This document shows, piece after piece, positions 7,306 through 16,357 of a stretch of DNA of 25,349 nt. The translations under genes and the position numbers were made by a program. The notes under the pieces were generated by a model that was not told where the DNA came from, searched no databases, and was given only the letters and a program-made list of their open reading frames with translations. The stretch's first letter is position 1. Each line of letters opens with the position of its first letter. The DNA is from DAIDJM01 sp964250215 (lineage in GTDB: Bacteria > Pseudomonadota > Alphaproteobacteria > Acetobacterales > Acetobacteraceae), in the NCBI GenBank assembly GCA_964250215.1, contig CAXUEX010000026.1:1-25349 (forward strand), read 5' to 3'.

Positions 7306-8454
7306 ATGATCGTTCGTGGTCTGGCGCCGGCCTTTGCTCTTGCGTGCATGGCGGGTGGATTTTCCGCCTGGGCCGCAGATTCCGTGCCGGTGGCGGTTTC
7401 CGGGCTGAACCCGGGCTATCATCACCCGGATCTGCTGGGGTTTCGCAGCGGTGCGACGCATTCGGCAATCCTGCGCGGCCTGGCTTCCGGCACGCTGCAA
7501 AGCCTGCCGGGCTGGAGCCATTCGTTTTCCGTGAACGGCACGGGTTACAGCTACACGCTGCTGGGCACCGATCCCGCGGCCGGCCCGGCAACCACCGTGA
7601 TCCCGACCGTGCTGGTGCCGATCCGGCTTACCGTCTCGGATTACATTGTGCACGGCCAGCCGCTGGTGCTGGATGCGGCGCCGACGATGCCGGATGTGCT
7701 TGCATCGCCGATCTTCCAGAAATCGAAATACGATAGCGGCGATCTGCAATTCACCGATGCCATGCTGCACGCGGAATTCCATTCGGCGCCGCTGCGATGG
7801 CACCTTGTGCTTTCACCCTCGGTGGCGCCGACGCTGGATATTGTGGCACCAAAGGGCACGGTTCAGGTAACACGGGCGAAATCGGGCAAGCTGCTGGCCG
7901 TGGTGCGGAATGGGGCGGTGTTCGACAAGCCGCTGGTGGGTTGGCTGCGGCACAATTTCTCGAGCGCCGTGCATCCGATTTTCGTCAGCTATAATTCGTT
8001 GTTCTCCGGTGCTTTCGGTTTTCATTCCGGTATCATGAATCGTGAAAAGACCGCACTGGAGGTGTTCACCTACACGTCGTGGCTGGAAGGCGTGAACGAT
8101 TTGTTCTCCCTGCCCTCGCCCAACGCCGATACGCTGGCGCACGAGGAAGCAGAGGTGGTGCACGATGCGTTCAGCACGAGCCTGACGCGGGAATGGGGCG
8201 ATTGGTTCAACAACAACCGTTGCTTCCAGCCTTACATCGAGGTGGGAGACGCGGTGGAGGACGCACCGGCGAACGTGCAGAACTGGAAGCAGAAAATCAC
8301 TGTGAACGGGCGCGAGAAGGTTTACACCTTGCAGAGCGAGGCGTTGCTGCCCTGGTTCACGCGGGAGTATCCTTCCACGGCCATCCACGGCGCCTACAGT
8401 TTTCCGAACGAAACGGCGATCCTGGGCCCGGCGCCCCTGAACTGTGTGCATTGA
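7306..8454 (+). CDS. Secreted protein of unknown function with H-E-x-x-E-x-x-H motif
   Basis: The 382-residue product begins with a classical signal peptide: a basic residue at 4, a hydrophobic core at 5-19, and likely cleavage after S-A-W-A (residue 23). The mature part has no domain I can name with certainty. A striking segment is T-L-A-H-E-E-A-E-V-V-H-D-A-F (around His279, Glu280, Glu283, His286), followed by an E-W-G-D-W-F-N-N-N-R-C-F-Q-P-Y region and I-E-V-G-D-A. The HExxE-x-x-H layout could be a metal site, and I recall acidobacterial secreted proteins with a similar S-H-E-x-A-E-W-x-D-D block; both are unverified. Two Cys residues near the C-terminal half (C-F-Q-P-Y and the final N-C-V-H) could form a disulfide. 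The aldehyde dehydrogenase gene follows after 8 bases, so the two are probably co-transcribed. Confidence 0.75.
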   Translation: MIVRGLAPAFALACMAGGFSAWAADSVPVAVSGLNPGYHHPDLLGFRSGATHSAILRGLASGTLQSLPGWSHSFSVNGTGYSYTLLGTDPAAGPATTVIPTVLVPIRLTVSDYIVHGQPLVLDAAPTMPDVLASPIFQKSKYDSGDLQFTDAMLHAEFHSAPLRWHLVLSPSVAPTLDIVAPKGTVQVTRAKSGKLLAVVRNGAVFDKPLVGWLRHNFSSAVHPIFVSYNSLFSGAFGFHSGIMNREKTALEVFTYTSWLEGVNDLFSLPSPNADTLAHEEAEVVHDAFSTSLTREWGDWFNNNRCFQPYIEVGDAVEDAPANVQNWKQKITVNGREKVYTLQSEALLPWFTREYPSTAIHGAYSFPNETAILGPAPLNCVH

Positions 8455-8462
8455 GGCGAGAC

Positions 8463-9890
8463 ATGCGCGACTACTTGCAATTCTACATCGACGGCAAATG
8501 GGTGGCGCCGGCGCGTCCGGCGACGCTGGACGTGATCGATCCCGCGACCGAGGGCGTGGCTGGGCGGATCAGTTTGGGAACCGCGGCGGATTTGGCGCTT
8601 GCCGCAAAGGCCGCGCGGCGGGCGTTCGGCAGTTTTTCGCGCAGCACGCGGGCCGAGCGGCTGGATCTGCTGCATTCGGTGGCCGCTTCCTACGAGCGGC
8701 GACTGCCGGAAATTGCCGATGCCATCCGCGAGGAGATGGGCGCGCCGGCGTGGCTGGCGAAATCGTCGCAAGCCATGGCCGGGCTGGCGCATCTGAAAGT
8801 GGCTGCCGCCGTTCTGGCGGAATATCCGTTCGAGCACGTGCGCGGCAGCACGCGCATTGTGCGTGAACCGGTGGGAGTTTGCGGCTTCATCACACCGTGG
8901 AACTGGCCGATGAACCAGATTACCTGCAAGGTGGCGCCGGCGCTGGCGACCGGCTGCACGATGATCCTAAAACCCTCGGAGATCGCGCCGTTTTCGGCTT
9001 ATCTGTTCAGCGAAATCATGCACGAAGCCGGCGTGCCCGCCGGCGTTTACAACATGATCAATGGCGACGGGCCGAATTTTGGCGCGGCGCTTTCCGCACA
9101 TCCGGAAATCGACATGGTATCGTTCACCGGATCGACACGCGCAGGCATCGAGGTGGCGCGCAACGCGGCACCCACGGTGAAGCGCGTGCATCAGGAACTG
9201 GGCGGCAAATCGCCGAACCTGGTGCTGGAAGATGCGGATTTCCCGAAGGCGATCCCGGCCGGCGTACGCGCCGTGATGAACAATTCCGGCCAATCCTGCA
9301 ACGCACCCACGCGCATGCTGGTGCCCCGCGCGCGGCTGGCGGAAGTGGAAGAATTGGCCCGGCACGCGGCGGAGGAAACGACCGTGGGCGATCCCAACGG
9401 CAATGCGCGCATCGGCCCCGTAGTTTCCGAGCTGCAATGGAACAAGATCCAGGCGCTGATCCGGAGCGGCATCGAGGAAGGCGCCAAGCTGATCGCCGGG
9501 GGCCCGGGACGGCCGGAAGGGATGGAACACGGGTACTATGTGCGGCCGACCGTGTTTTCCGACGTGAAGCCTGGCATGAAAATCGAACGCGAGGAGATTT
9601 TCGGGCCGGTGCTTTCGATCCTGGCTTATGACGCCCTGGAAGACGCCATCACGGTGGCGAACGACACGGTGTATGGCCTGGCGGCTTATGTGCAGGGCGG
9701 CGACAGGGCGCAGGTGGCCGACGTGGCATCGCGGCTGCGCGCCGGCCAAGTGGAGCTGAACCACGCGGGCTTCGATCCAATGGCGCCTTTCGGCGGCTAC
9801 AAGCAATCGGGCAACGGCCGCGAATGGGGTGATCACGCGTTTGGCGAGTTCCTGGAAACCAAGGCCATTCTGGGCGCCGTCGCGGCCTGA
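8463..9890 (+). CDS. NAD(P)-dependent aldehyde dehydrogenase
   Basis: This 475-residue cytosolic member of the ALDH superfamily oxidises an aldehyde to a carboxylate. Key residues are visible: Asn147 in T-P-W-N-W-P, Lys170 in I-L-K-P-S-E, the cofactor loop F-T-G-S-T (221-225), general base Glu245 in E-L-G-G-K-S-P-N, catalytic Cys279 in G-Q-S-C-N, and E-E-I-F-G-P-V further on. The length is normal. The actual substrate cannot be read from sequence; it resembles broad-specificity betaine/gamma-aminobutyraldehyde/vanillin-type enzymes. The ATG at 8463 has GAGG six bases upstream, and the gene starts 8 bases after the secreted-protein stop. Its end is 3 bases from the stop of the convergent TonB receptor, leaving no room for a separate terminator. 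Confidence 0.93.
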   Translation: MRDYLQFYIDGKWVAPARPATLDVIDPATEGVAGRISLGTAADLALAAKAARRAFGSFSRSTRAERLDLLHSVAASYERRLPEIADAIREEMGAPAWLAKSSQAMAGLAHLKVAAAVLAEYPFEHVRGSTRIVREPVGVCGFITPWNWPMNQITCKVAPALATGCTMILKPSEIAPFSAYLFSEIMHEAGVPAGVYNMINGDGPNFGAALSAHPEIDMVSFTGSTRAGIEVARNAAPTVKRVHQELGGKSPNLVLEDADFPKAIPAGVRAVMNNSGQSCNAPTRMLVPRARLAEVEELARHAAEETTVGDPNGNARIGPVVSELQWNKIQALIRSGIEEGAKLIAGGPGRPEGMEHGYYVRPTVFSDVKPGMKIEREEIFGPVLSILAYDALEDAITVANDTVYGLAAYVQGGDRAQVADVASRLRAGQVELNHAGFDPMAPFGGYKQSGNGREWGDHAFGEFLETKAILGAVAA

Positions 9891-9893
9891 GCT

Positions 9894-12236
9894 TCAAAAA
9901 CGATAGGCGAGGGAGACGCCGACTTCGCGCGGCCGCAGGATGTGCGAGGAGCTGTAACCGGTGTCGTAATTGACCGGTGTGACGCTCCCATTCGCCACGA
10001 GATAGCCGCTGCCATATTGCTCCCCGAACAAATTCTGGTAGCCGACCGTGTTGAAAAGATTCTTTATGAAGAAATAGCCTTCCCAGTTGCCACCGGGCGT
10101 GTGGCCGCCGAGATATAAATTGGCGATGCTGCGGGGATCTTGGTCGGTGGTCAGCAGATCGTTGTGATAACGCGGCGTGAAGGTGTAGATGCCGCGGGCG
10201 AAAACTTCGAAGTTCTTGGTCAGCGGCACGTCGTATTCGCTGCTGAAGCTCAGGAACCAATTCGGCGTGCCGAGCGTGGCGTTCGTGACACAGGTGGCGG
10301 AGATCTGGCCCGGCGGAACGCGCGGTGGCCCGTTCGTGTTCGGTGCTCCGGTGCCGGCGAAATCGTTGCAGGGCAGCTTCGCATTGTCATAATGCGCGTC
10401 GGTGAACGTGGTGTTCAGGTTGATGCGCCAATAGTCGGTGACGATGGCGGTGGCATCGAATTCCGCGCCACGGGCGATCGCATTGCCGTTCGTGGTGATG
10501 CTCTGGTAGCCGAGATACGTGTATAGGCTGTTCTGGCGCGAGATGTAGTCCGTGTAGGATTGGTCGAAGATATCGGCCGTAATACGAACGCGGCCGTCGA
10601 ACAACTGGCCTTTGCCGCCGATTTCGAAATCGAAGGACTTTTCCGGCTTGAAGATCAGAAAGCTTTCCGGCAGCGGCAAGCTGATGCCAACTTCGGCGCC
10701 GCCCGGCCGGAAGCTTTCGCCGAACGTGGTATAGAGCGTGAGGTTCGGGCTGAAATGGTGCGTGTAGCTGGCAAGCCCGGTCCAGGCACGGTATTCCTCT
10801 TTCTCGTTGTTGGGCGAGATGAGCTGCTGGTCGATCGTGCCGCCGCCGAACACCGGCGGGATCAGCACCTGATAGCCGCTGGCGCGATATTGCCGTTCGA
10901 ACTGCCAGCGCAGGCCGCCCTCCAGGCGATCGTCGGGCGTGACATTGAAGGTCTCGTCGGTAAAAACGGAGTAATCGGTGACGAGTTCGTTGATCGGAAC
11001 GTTGGCATTCACCTCGGCAACGGGCTTGGCGCCGTAGGGGTATGCGGGGTCGGGGAAAAAGATTGTTTCAGACGGCGTGAAAACGTGCACGGCCGCGTCC
11101 TGGTGCGCGTAATAGGCACCCACCATGTAGTTGAAACGCTGCTCGCCGGAGGACTGGAATCGGACCTCCTGCGTGAGCTGCTCAAGCCCGTTATCCTCCT
11201 GCTGCGAACCGATGGCGAAGCCGCGCAGGAGATTGCCTTTGTCCTCATTCTGCGAGAACTCGTCCTTCACCGCCTGATAGCCGCCGACATAGGTGATTTC
11301 ATTCTCTTCGAGATGATAAGTGGCCTCCACGGTGGTGAGATCGGTGCGGTCGTAGTAGGTGAAATCTCCCGGGGCGACGGCGAAATTGTCGCCGGGATTG
11401 ATCTGTCCATCCGCGCCATTGCCGACTACGGTAAAGAGCTGGCGGGTGCGGTCGTTCGAATCCTGATGCATCAATATGATCTGTAGCGCGTCGTTCGGCT
11501 TGGCTTCGACGGTGATCCGACCCGCGTGCTGCAGGTTGCCATCGGTCTGGCCGGTGGTGGGATCGCGCGCGCCATAGAGCCCGTTTTGATCGAACAGCCC
11601 GGCAATGCGCACCGCGAGCTTTCCCGGGATCAGCGGCGTGCTGGCGGCGAATTGCGTGGCAATCTGATCGTTGCTGGAGAAAGTCTGTTGGATGTAGCCG
11701 CTCGCCTGATCCATGTTGGGGCGCGCGGTGGTGAACAATATGGCTCCGGCGGGCGAGGTTCGGCCACGCAACGTACCTTGCGGACCCCGCACCACCTCCA
11801 CCTGGTCCATATCAAAAAGATCCTGGAATGCGCTGCTGGTCTGTGAAAGCGGCACCTCGTTGACGTAGAGATCGACGGCCGGGTTTGCCGTGGTATCGGG
11901 ATCGTAGGTGATGCCGCGCAGCGAGATGTTCTGGCCCTGGCCGCCATTGTCGTTCAGTTGCAAGCCGGAGACCAGGAGCTGGATATCCTGGAACTGTAGG
12001 ATATTGTAATTCTGGATGGAACGGGCGCCGATCACGTTCACGGTTTGCGGCACGTTCACGATGCTTTCGCGCCGGCGTTTGGCGGTGACGATAATCTGCT
12101 CTAGCTGCGGTCCCTGCGGGGAGGTGGCCGCGTTCACCTGCGCGGGTTTGGCGGCCGCTTGCGTGTTCTCCGCTTGCGACGGCAGCGACAGCAACAATGC
12201 GGCGATCGCCGACGATGCCGCCAAATTACACCTCAT
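9894..12236 (-). CDS. TonB-dependent outer-membrane receptor
   Basis: This 780-residue receptor has a signal peptide (hydrophobic core about 6-19, cleavage near S-Q-A at 20-22) and a TonB-box-like L-E-Q-I-I-V-T-A (45-52). The plug domain shows V-P-Q-T-V-N-V-I and the hallmark V-R-G-P-Q-G-T-L-R-G-R, then a long beta-barrel ending in the aromatic Y-R-F. It would import a bulky ligand energised by TonB/ExbBD. The ligand is not evident, and no siderophore, sugar or cobalamin genes adjoin. The layout resembles the sphingomonad/caulobacter type with no N-terminal signalling (FecA-like) domain. The ATG at 12236 overlaps the last 11 bases of dnaE and has GGAG 7 bases upstream. It therefore seems to be expressed from the dnaE transcript unless a promoter lies within dnaE. 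Confidence 0.93.
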   Translation of the reverse strand: MRCNLAASSAIAALLLSLPSQAENTQAAAKPAQVNAATSPQGPQLEQIIVTAKRRRESIVNVPQTVNVIGARSIQNYNILQFQDIQLLVSGLQLNDNGGQGQNISLRGITYDPDTTANPAVDLYVNEVPLSQTSSAFQDLFDMDQVEVVRGPQGTLRGRTSPAGAILFTTARPNMDQASGYIQQTFSSNDQIATQFAASTPLIPGKLAVRIAGLFDQNGLYGARDPTTGQTDGNLQHAGRITVEAKPNDALQIILMHQDSNDRTRQLFTVVGNGADGQINPGDNFAVAPGDFTYYDRTDLTTVEATYHLEENEITYVGGYQAVKDEFSQNEDKGNLLRGFAIGSQQEDNGLEQLTQEVRFQSSGEQRFNYMVGAYYAHQDAAVHVFTPSETIFFPDPAYPYGAKPVAEVNANVPINELVTDYSVFTDETFNVTPDDRLEGGLRWQFERQYRASGYQVLIPPVFGGGTIDQQLISPNNEKEEYRAWTGLASYTHHFSPNLTLYTTFGESFRPGGAEVGISLPLPESFLIFKPEKSFDFEIGGKGQLFDGRVRITADIFDQSYTDYISRQNSLYTYLGYQSITTNGNAIARGAEFDATAIVTDYWRINLNTTFTDAHYDNAKLPCNDFAGTGAPNTNGPPRVPPGQISATCVTNATLGTPNWFLSFSSEYDVPLTKNFEVFARGIYTFTPRYHNDLLTTDQDPRSIANLYLGGHTPGGNWEGYFFIKNLFNTVGYQNLFGEQYGSGYLVANGSVTPVNYDTGYSSSHILRPREVGVSLAYRF

Positions 12237-15200
12237 CGACGCGCTCCACGCCCATGACCGACTTCAGCGCCTGACGAAGGCGCGGCGTGACCTTGTAGCC
12301 GCCGGGCAGTGCGATTTCCACCTCCTGCGTTTCCAGCATGGGCAGCAGGCTGATACGGCCGGTTCCGCCACTTTCGCGAGCCAGAATCGCGCGGATGTGC
12401 GGCACGGCTTCGGTCTGCCGCAGCCAGATGCGCATGCCCGCGCCAGCCTCGGCGGCAACACGCTCCAGATTACGCACTTCCACGGCCGTGATGCGCAGCG
12501 TCTCGCCCTCGAAACGCAGATCGGCGCTGACGAGAAGTGCCGTGCCGGTTTGCAGAAGCTCGCGGCATCGCGTCAGGGTTTCGCTGAACAGCGTGAGTTC
12601 GCAGCCGCCGGAAGCGTCGGAAATGACGAGCCACGCCATGCGGCTGCCGGTGCGCGTGGAGCGCTCCTTGATCCCCGTCACGCAGCCGGCAAGCTTCACC
12701 CGCCCCTGGCCGCGCGCCGCAAGCGCTTCGAGCTGGCTGCACGGCACCACCTGCAACCGCCGCAGCAGTCCTGCGAAATTGTCGAGCGGATGCGCGGTCA
12801 GGTGAAAGCCGATCGCTTCGGCCTCGTGCGCCAGGCGCTCCATTTCGTTCCAGTCCGGAATATCCGGCATGCGCAAACGTTCGCGAGTGGCTTCGCCGAA
12901 TAGGCCGATCTGGCCGCTGAAGCTGGCCTCGGCGGTTTCCTGTGCACGGCGAAGCACCGTCTCGGCGGCCGCGAACAGGCGTGCGCGGTTGGGATCCAGC
13001 GTGTCGAAAGCACCGGCCCGCATAAGGTTTTCGAGCTGCATGCGGTTGAGCTGGCGCGGATCGACGCGCGCGGCGAAATCCGCGATATCGGCAAATGGCA
13101 CATCACCGCGGCTGGCAACGACGGATTGCATGGCTGCCCGCCCCACTTTCCTGACCGCGGCGAGCGCATAGCGGATCGCGAGTTTTTCGCCGGGCAGCTC
13201 CTCGACTGAGAAATCCGCTTCCGACCGGTTGATCGAGGGCGGCAGCACCGGAATGCCGAGACGTTCCGCTTCCTGGCGGAGCGCCGAGAGCTTGTCGGTA
13301 TTGTGCATCGCCAGCGACATGCAGGCTGCCAGAAAAGGCACCGGATGATTCGCCTTCATCCACGCCGTTTGATAGGAAACCAGTGCGTAGGCTGCGGCAT
13401 GCGATTTGTTGAAGCCGTAATCGGCGAAGCGCGCCATGAGATCGAAAACCTCGGCAGCCTTCGTTTCGGAATAACCTTTGGCCACCGCTCCACTGGTGAA
13501 TATCTGCCGTTGGCTGTCCATTTCGCTGCGGATTTTCTTGCCCATGGCGCGGCGCAGCAGATCGGCGGCGCCCAGACTGTAGCCGGCCATGCTCTGGGCA
13601 ATTTCCATCACCTGTTCCTGATAGACCATGATGCCGTAGGTTTCGCCGAGCGTGGCGCGCAAATCCTCATGTGGCGGAACCCAGGTTTCGCCATGCTTGC
13701 GCTGGCAATAGGCGGGAATGTTCGCCATGGGACCGGGCCGGTACAGCGCCACGGCGGCGATCAGATCCTCGAACCGGTCGGGGCGCATCTGCTTCAGCAC
13801 ATCGCGCATGCCCGGACTTTCGAACTGGAACACGCCGCCGGCATCGCCGCGCGCCAGCATTTCGTAAGTGCGCGTGTCATCCAGCGGAATCTGCGCAAGA
13901 TCGACATCGTGACCGCGGCCGCGCAGCAGGCTGGCGGCACGCTCCAGGATGGTGAGCGTGGTGAGACCGAGGAAATCGAATTTCACCAGCCCGGCCTGCT
14001 CCACCCACTTCATGTTGTATTGCGTCACCAGCGTGCCGGCGCGGGGATCGCGATAGAGCGGCACGAGATCGATCAGCGGACGATCGCCGATCACCACGCC
14101 AGCCGCATGCGTGCTGGCGTGGCGGTAGAGTCCCTCCAACTGCAGCGCGATTTCCAGCAGGCGGCGGACGGCTTCGTCGGTATCGCGCAATTCCCTCAGG
14201 CGGACTTCGCTTTTCACGGCCTGCTCCAGCGTGAGCGGACGCGCGGGATTGTTCGGGATCAGCTCGGCGACACGGTTCACCTGGCCATAGGGCATGCCGA
14301 GCACGCGGCCGACATCGCGCACCGCGGCGCGGGCCTGCAATTTGCCGAAAGTGATGATCTGCGCCACCCGATCCTCGCCATATTCGCGGCGGACATAGGC
14401 GATCACCTCGTCGCGCCGGTCCTGGCAGAAATCGATGTCGAAATCCGGCATCGAAACACGTTCGGGGTTGAGGAAGCGCTCGAACAGCAGATTGAAGCGC
14501 AGTGGATCGAGATCGGTGATGGTGAGCGCCCAGGCGACCACCGAGCCGGCGCCGGAGCCGCGACCCGGGCCCACCGGAATGCCGGCGGCCTTCGCCCATT
14601 GGATAAAATCCGCGACGATCAGGAAATAACCGGCAAAGCCCATCGTGGCGATAACGCCGAGCTCGTATTCCAAACGGTCGGTGTACCGGTGTCGGTTGGC
14701 GGGATCGACGCCGACCAGACGAGCAGCGAGGCCTTCGCGGGCCATCGCACGCAGCGTTTCCTCCTCCGTGCTGCCGGGACGGACCTTCGGGCAGACCGGG
14801 AGCAGCGGCTTGCGGCTTTCTGCGATCGCCGAACATAGCCGCGCGATTTCCAGCGTATTGTCGCACGCATCGGGAATATCCGAGAACAGCGCGCGCATTG
14901 CCGCAGCCGGCTTGAACCAGTGTTCCGGCGTCGTCCGGCGTCTGTCCCGGTCTTGCAACAGGCGACTTTCGGCGATGCAAAGTAGCGCATCATGCGCTTC
15001 ATGCATGGATGGGTCGGCAAAGAAACATTCGTTCGTGGCCACCACCGGCAGGGCGGTGCGATCGGCGAGAGCAAGCAGGCCGGGTTCGAGCGCGGCGGAA
15101 GCGGCGTCGGCATGGCGGTGCAACTCCACCGCGACGCTATCGCCGAAAGCTTCGCGCATGCGATCGAGCAGCACGCCGGCTTCGGCTTCCCGGCCCTCCG

Positions 15201-15621
15201 CGAGCAGACGCGCAAGCGGGCCGCTGGTGCCGCCGGTGAGCAGGAACAGGCCGCCGGCGTGCTCGGCCACCGTAGTGAAACCGAGACGCGGATCGGCAGG
15301 GTCGCCTTGCAGGAAACCCGCGGAGGAGAGCTTCTGCAGGTTCTCGAAGCCCATGGGATTGCGTGCCAGCAGAACGATCGGATCGGGTCGTGGTCCCGCG
15401 CCTGCAAGCGCGATCTGGCAGCCGAGCACGGGCTGCACGCCGCGCGCGACACAGGCTTGGCTGAACTCCAGCGCGCCGAACAGATTGCCGGTGTCGGCGA
15501 TACCCACGGCGGGCATGGCCAGCTCCCGCGCAAGCCCGGCGATGCGTTCCGGCTTGATCGCACCTTCGCTGAGCGAATAGGCGGAGTGCACCCGCAGATG
15601 CACGAAAGCAGCGTGCGGCAT
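12226..15621 (-). CDS. dnaE: DNA polymerase III alpha subunit (replicative polymerase)
   Basis: This 1131-residue C-family polymerase catalyses chromosomal DNA synthesis in the replisome. Seen in order are an N-terminal PHP domain beginning F-V-H-L-R-V-H-S-A-Y-S, the polymerase palm with the catalytic P-D-F-D-I-D-F motif (around residues 390-396), fingers with the G-P-G-R-G-S-G-A-G-S loop, a helix-hairpin-helix region, and a C-terminal OB-fold (around L-A-G-C-V-T-G-I-K-E). The length and P-D-F-D-I-D-F favour DnaE1 over the error-prone DnaE2/ImuC. I chose the ATG at 15621; the frame remains open further upstream, but that part is the shadow of lolD. There is no Shine-Dalgarno, and a promoter-like box lies immediately before the ATG. 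The 3' end overlaps the TonB receptor gene. Confidence 0.96.
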   Translation of the reverse strand: MPHAAFVHLRVHSAYSLSEGAIKPERIAGLARELAMPAVGIADTGNLFGALEFSQACVARGVQPVLGCQIALAGAGPRPDPIVLLARNPMGFENLQKLSSAGFLQGDPADPRLGFTTVAEHAGGLFLLTGGTSGPLARLLAEGREAEAGVLLDRMREAFGDSVAVELHRHADAASAALEPGLLALADRTALPVVATNECFFADPSMHEAHDALLCIAESRLLQDRDRRRTTPEHWFKPAAAMRALFSDIPDACDNTLEIARLCSAIAESRKPLLPVCPKVRPGSTEEETLRAMAREGLAARLVGVDPANRHRYTDRLEYELGVIATMGFAGYFLIVADFIQWAKAAGIPVGPGRGSGAGSVVAWALTITDLDPLRFNLLFERFLNPERVSMPDFDIDFCQDRRDEVIAYVRREYGEDRVAQIITFGKLQARAAVRDVGRVLGMPYGQVNRVAELIPNNPARPLTLEQAVKSEVRLRELRDTDEAVRRLLEIALQLEGLYRHASTHAAGVVIGDRPLIDLVPLYRDPRAGTLVTQYNMKWVEQAGLVKFDFLGLTTLTILERAASLLRGRGHDVDLAQIPLDDTRTYEMLARGDAGGVFQFESPGMRDVLKQMRPDRFEDLIAAVALYRPGPMANIPAYCQRKHGETWVPPHEDLRATLGETYGIMVYQEQVMEIAQSMAGYSLGAADLLRRAMGKKIRSEMDSQRQIFTSGAVAKGYSETKAAEVFDLMARFADYGFNKSHAAAYALVSYQTAWMKANHPVPFLAACMSLAMHNTDKLSALRQEAERLGIPVLPPSINRSEADFSVEELPGEKLAIRYALAAVRKVGRAAMQSVVASRGDVPFADIADFAARVDPRQLNRMQLENLMRAGAFDTLDPNRARLFAAAETVLRRAQETAEASFSGQIGLFGEATRERLRMPDIPDWNEMERLAHEAEAIGFHLTAHPLDNFAGLLRRLQVVPCSQLEALAARGQGRVKLAGCVTGIKERSTRTGSRMAWLVISDASGGCELTLFSETLTRCRELLQTGTALLVSADLRFEGETLRITAVEVRNLERVAAEAGAGMRIWLRQTEAVPHIRAILARESGGTGRISLLPMLETQEVEIALPGGYKVTPRLRQALKSVMGVERVDEV

Positions 15622-15627
15622 AGCCGC

Positions 15628-15656
15628 TATATAGCGCGAAATGCCGAGTCTGGAAA
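15628..15656 (-). promoter_or_regulatory. Candidate dnaE promoter, possibly giving a leaderless transcript
   Basis: Read on the minus strand, TTTCCA (15656-15651) and TATATA (15633-15628) are 17 bases apart. The -10 box is followed by only six bases before the dnaE ATG at 15621, so a normal start site would fall on or beside the A of the ATG. The -10 lies in the perfect 12-bp palindrome CGCTATATAGCG (15625-15636). The absence of a ribosome site upstream of dnaE fits a leaderless message. Confidence 0.4.
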
Positions 15657-15679
15657 AAGGGGGGCTGGGGTCCGACCCC
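15654..15679 (-). terminator. Intrinsic terminator candidate after lolD
   Basis: On the minus strand, directly after the lolD stop, a short hairpin (GGGGT/ACCCC, 15667-15679) is followed by a C-rich spacer and five T residues (15658-15654). The stem is short and the T run is offset by eight bases, so strength is uncertain, but it lies exactly between lolD and the dnaE promoter. Confidence 0.45.
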
Positions 15680-16357
15680 TCAGGCCGCTTCGATCCTGCC
15701 GCTCTGCAACGTGACCACGCGATCCATGCGGCGGGCGAGATCGGTATTGTGCGTGGCGATGAGCGCCGCGGTGCCCTGCTGGCGAACCATGCGCAACAAC
15801 TCGCCGAATACGATATCGGAAGTGCCGGTGTCGAGATTGCCGGTGGGCTCGTCCGCCAGGAGCACGCCGGGATGATTGGCAAGCGCGCGGGCGATTGCCA
15901 CGCGCTGCTGCTCGCCGCCCGAAAGCTTGCCGGGAAGGTGCGAAAGACGTTCCTGCAGACCGAACATTGTCAGCAAGCCGCCTGCGCGTTCTTCGGCTTT
16001 CGCGCGCGGGGTGCCCGCGATCATGCACGGTAGGGCGACGTTTTCCAATGCCGAGAACTCCGGCAGCAGATGATGAAACTGATAGACGAAGCCGATCCGA
16101 TCGCGGCGCAGCGCGGTGCGGTCGCGGTCTGGCAGATTGCCGGCTTCGCGCCCGTCGATACGCACCGATCCGCCGTCCGGCTGTTCTAGCAGGCCGGCCA
16201 AATGCAACAGCGTGGATTTGCCGGTGCCGGAGGGTGCGACGAGGGCGACGATTTCCCCGGCGCGCAGATCGAGATCGGCGCCGCGCAGCACCGGCAGTTC
16301 CCCCGCTTCGCTGCGATAAATCCGGATCAGCCCGCGCAGGCTGAGCGGATCACTCAT
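15680..16357 (-). CDS. lolD: Lipoprotein-releasing ABC transporter, ATPase subunit
   Basis: This 225-residue ABC ATPase powers release of outer-membrane lipoproteins from the inner membrane to the chaperone LolA. It shows Walker A A-P-S-G-T-G-K-S-T (first Gly replaced by Ala, as I recall from other alphaproteobacterial LolD), a Q-loop in V-Y-Q-F-H-H-L-L-P-E-F, the signature L-S-G-G-E-Q-Q-R, Walker B V-L-L-A-D-E-P, a D-loop, and the switch His in I-A-T-H-N. Its ATG at 16357 lies inside the end of the permease gene (8-base overlap), indicating translational coupling. LolD is distinguished from FtsE and MacB by the H-H-L-L-P-E-F-S-A-L-E-N-V segment and the permease partner. Confidence 0.94.
   Translation of the reverse strand: MSDPLSLRGLIRIYRSEAGELPVLRGADLDLRAGEIVALVAPSGTGKSTLLHLAGLLEQPDGGSVRIDGREAGNLPDRDRTALRRDRIGFVYQFHHLLPEFSALENVALPCMIAGTPRAKAEERAGGLLTMFGLQERLSHLPGKLSGGEQQRVAIARALANHPGVLLADEPTGNLDTGTSDIVFGELLRMVRQQGTAALIATHNTDLARRMDRVVTLQSGRIEAA

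Noticed and set aside
13303..14838. 511-residue plus-strand open frame
   Set aside because: It is antisense to the dnaE polymerase core and shows no recognisable motif.
15622..15882. Upstream extension of the dnaE frame into lolD
   Set aside because: The extra residues are lolD read in another frame; the PHP domain begins directly after the ATG at 15621.
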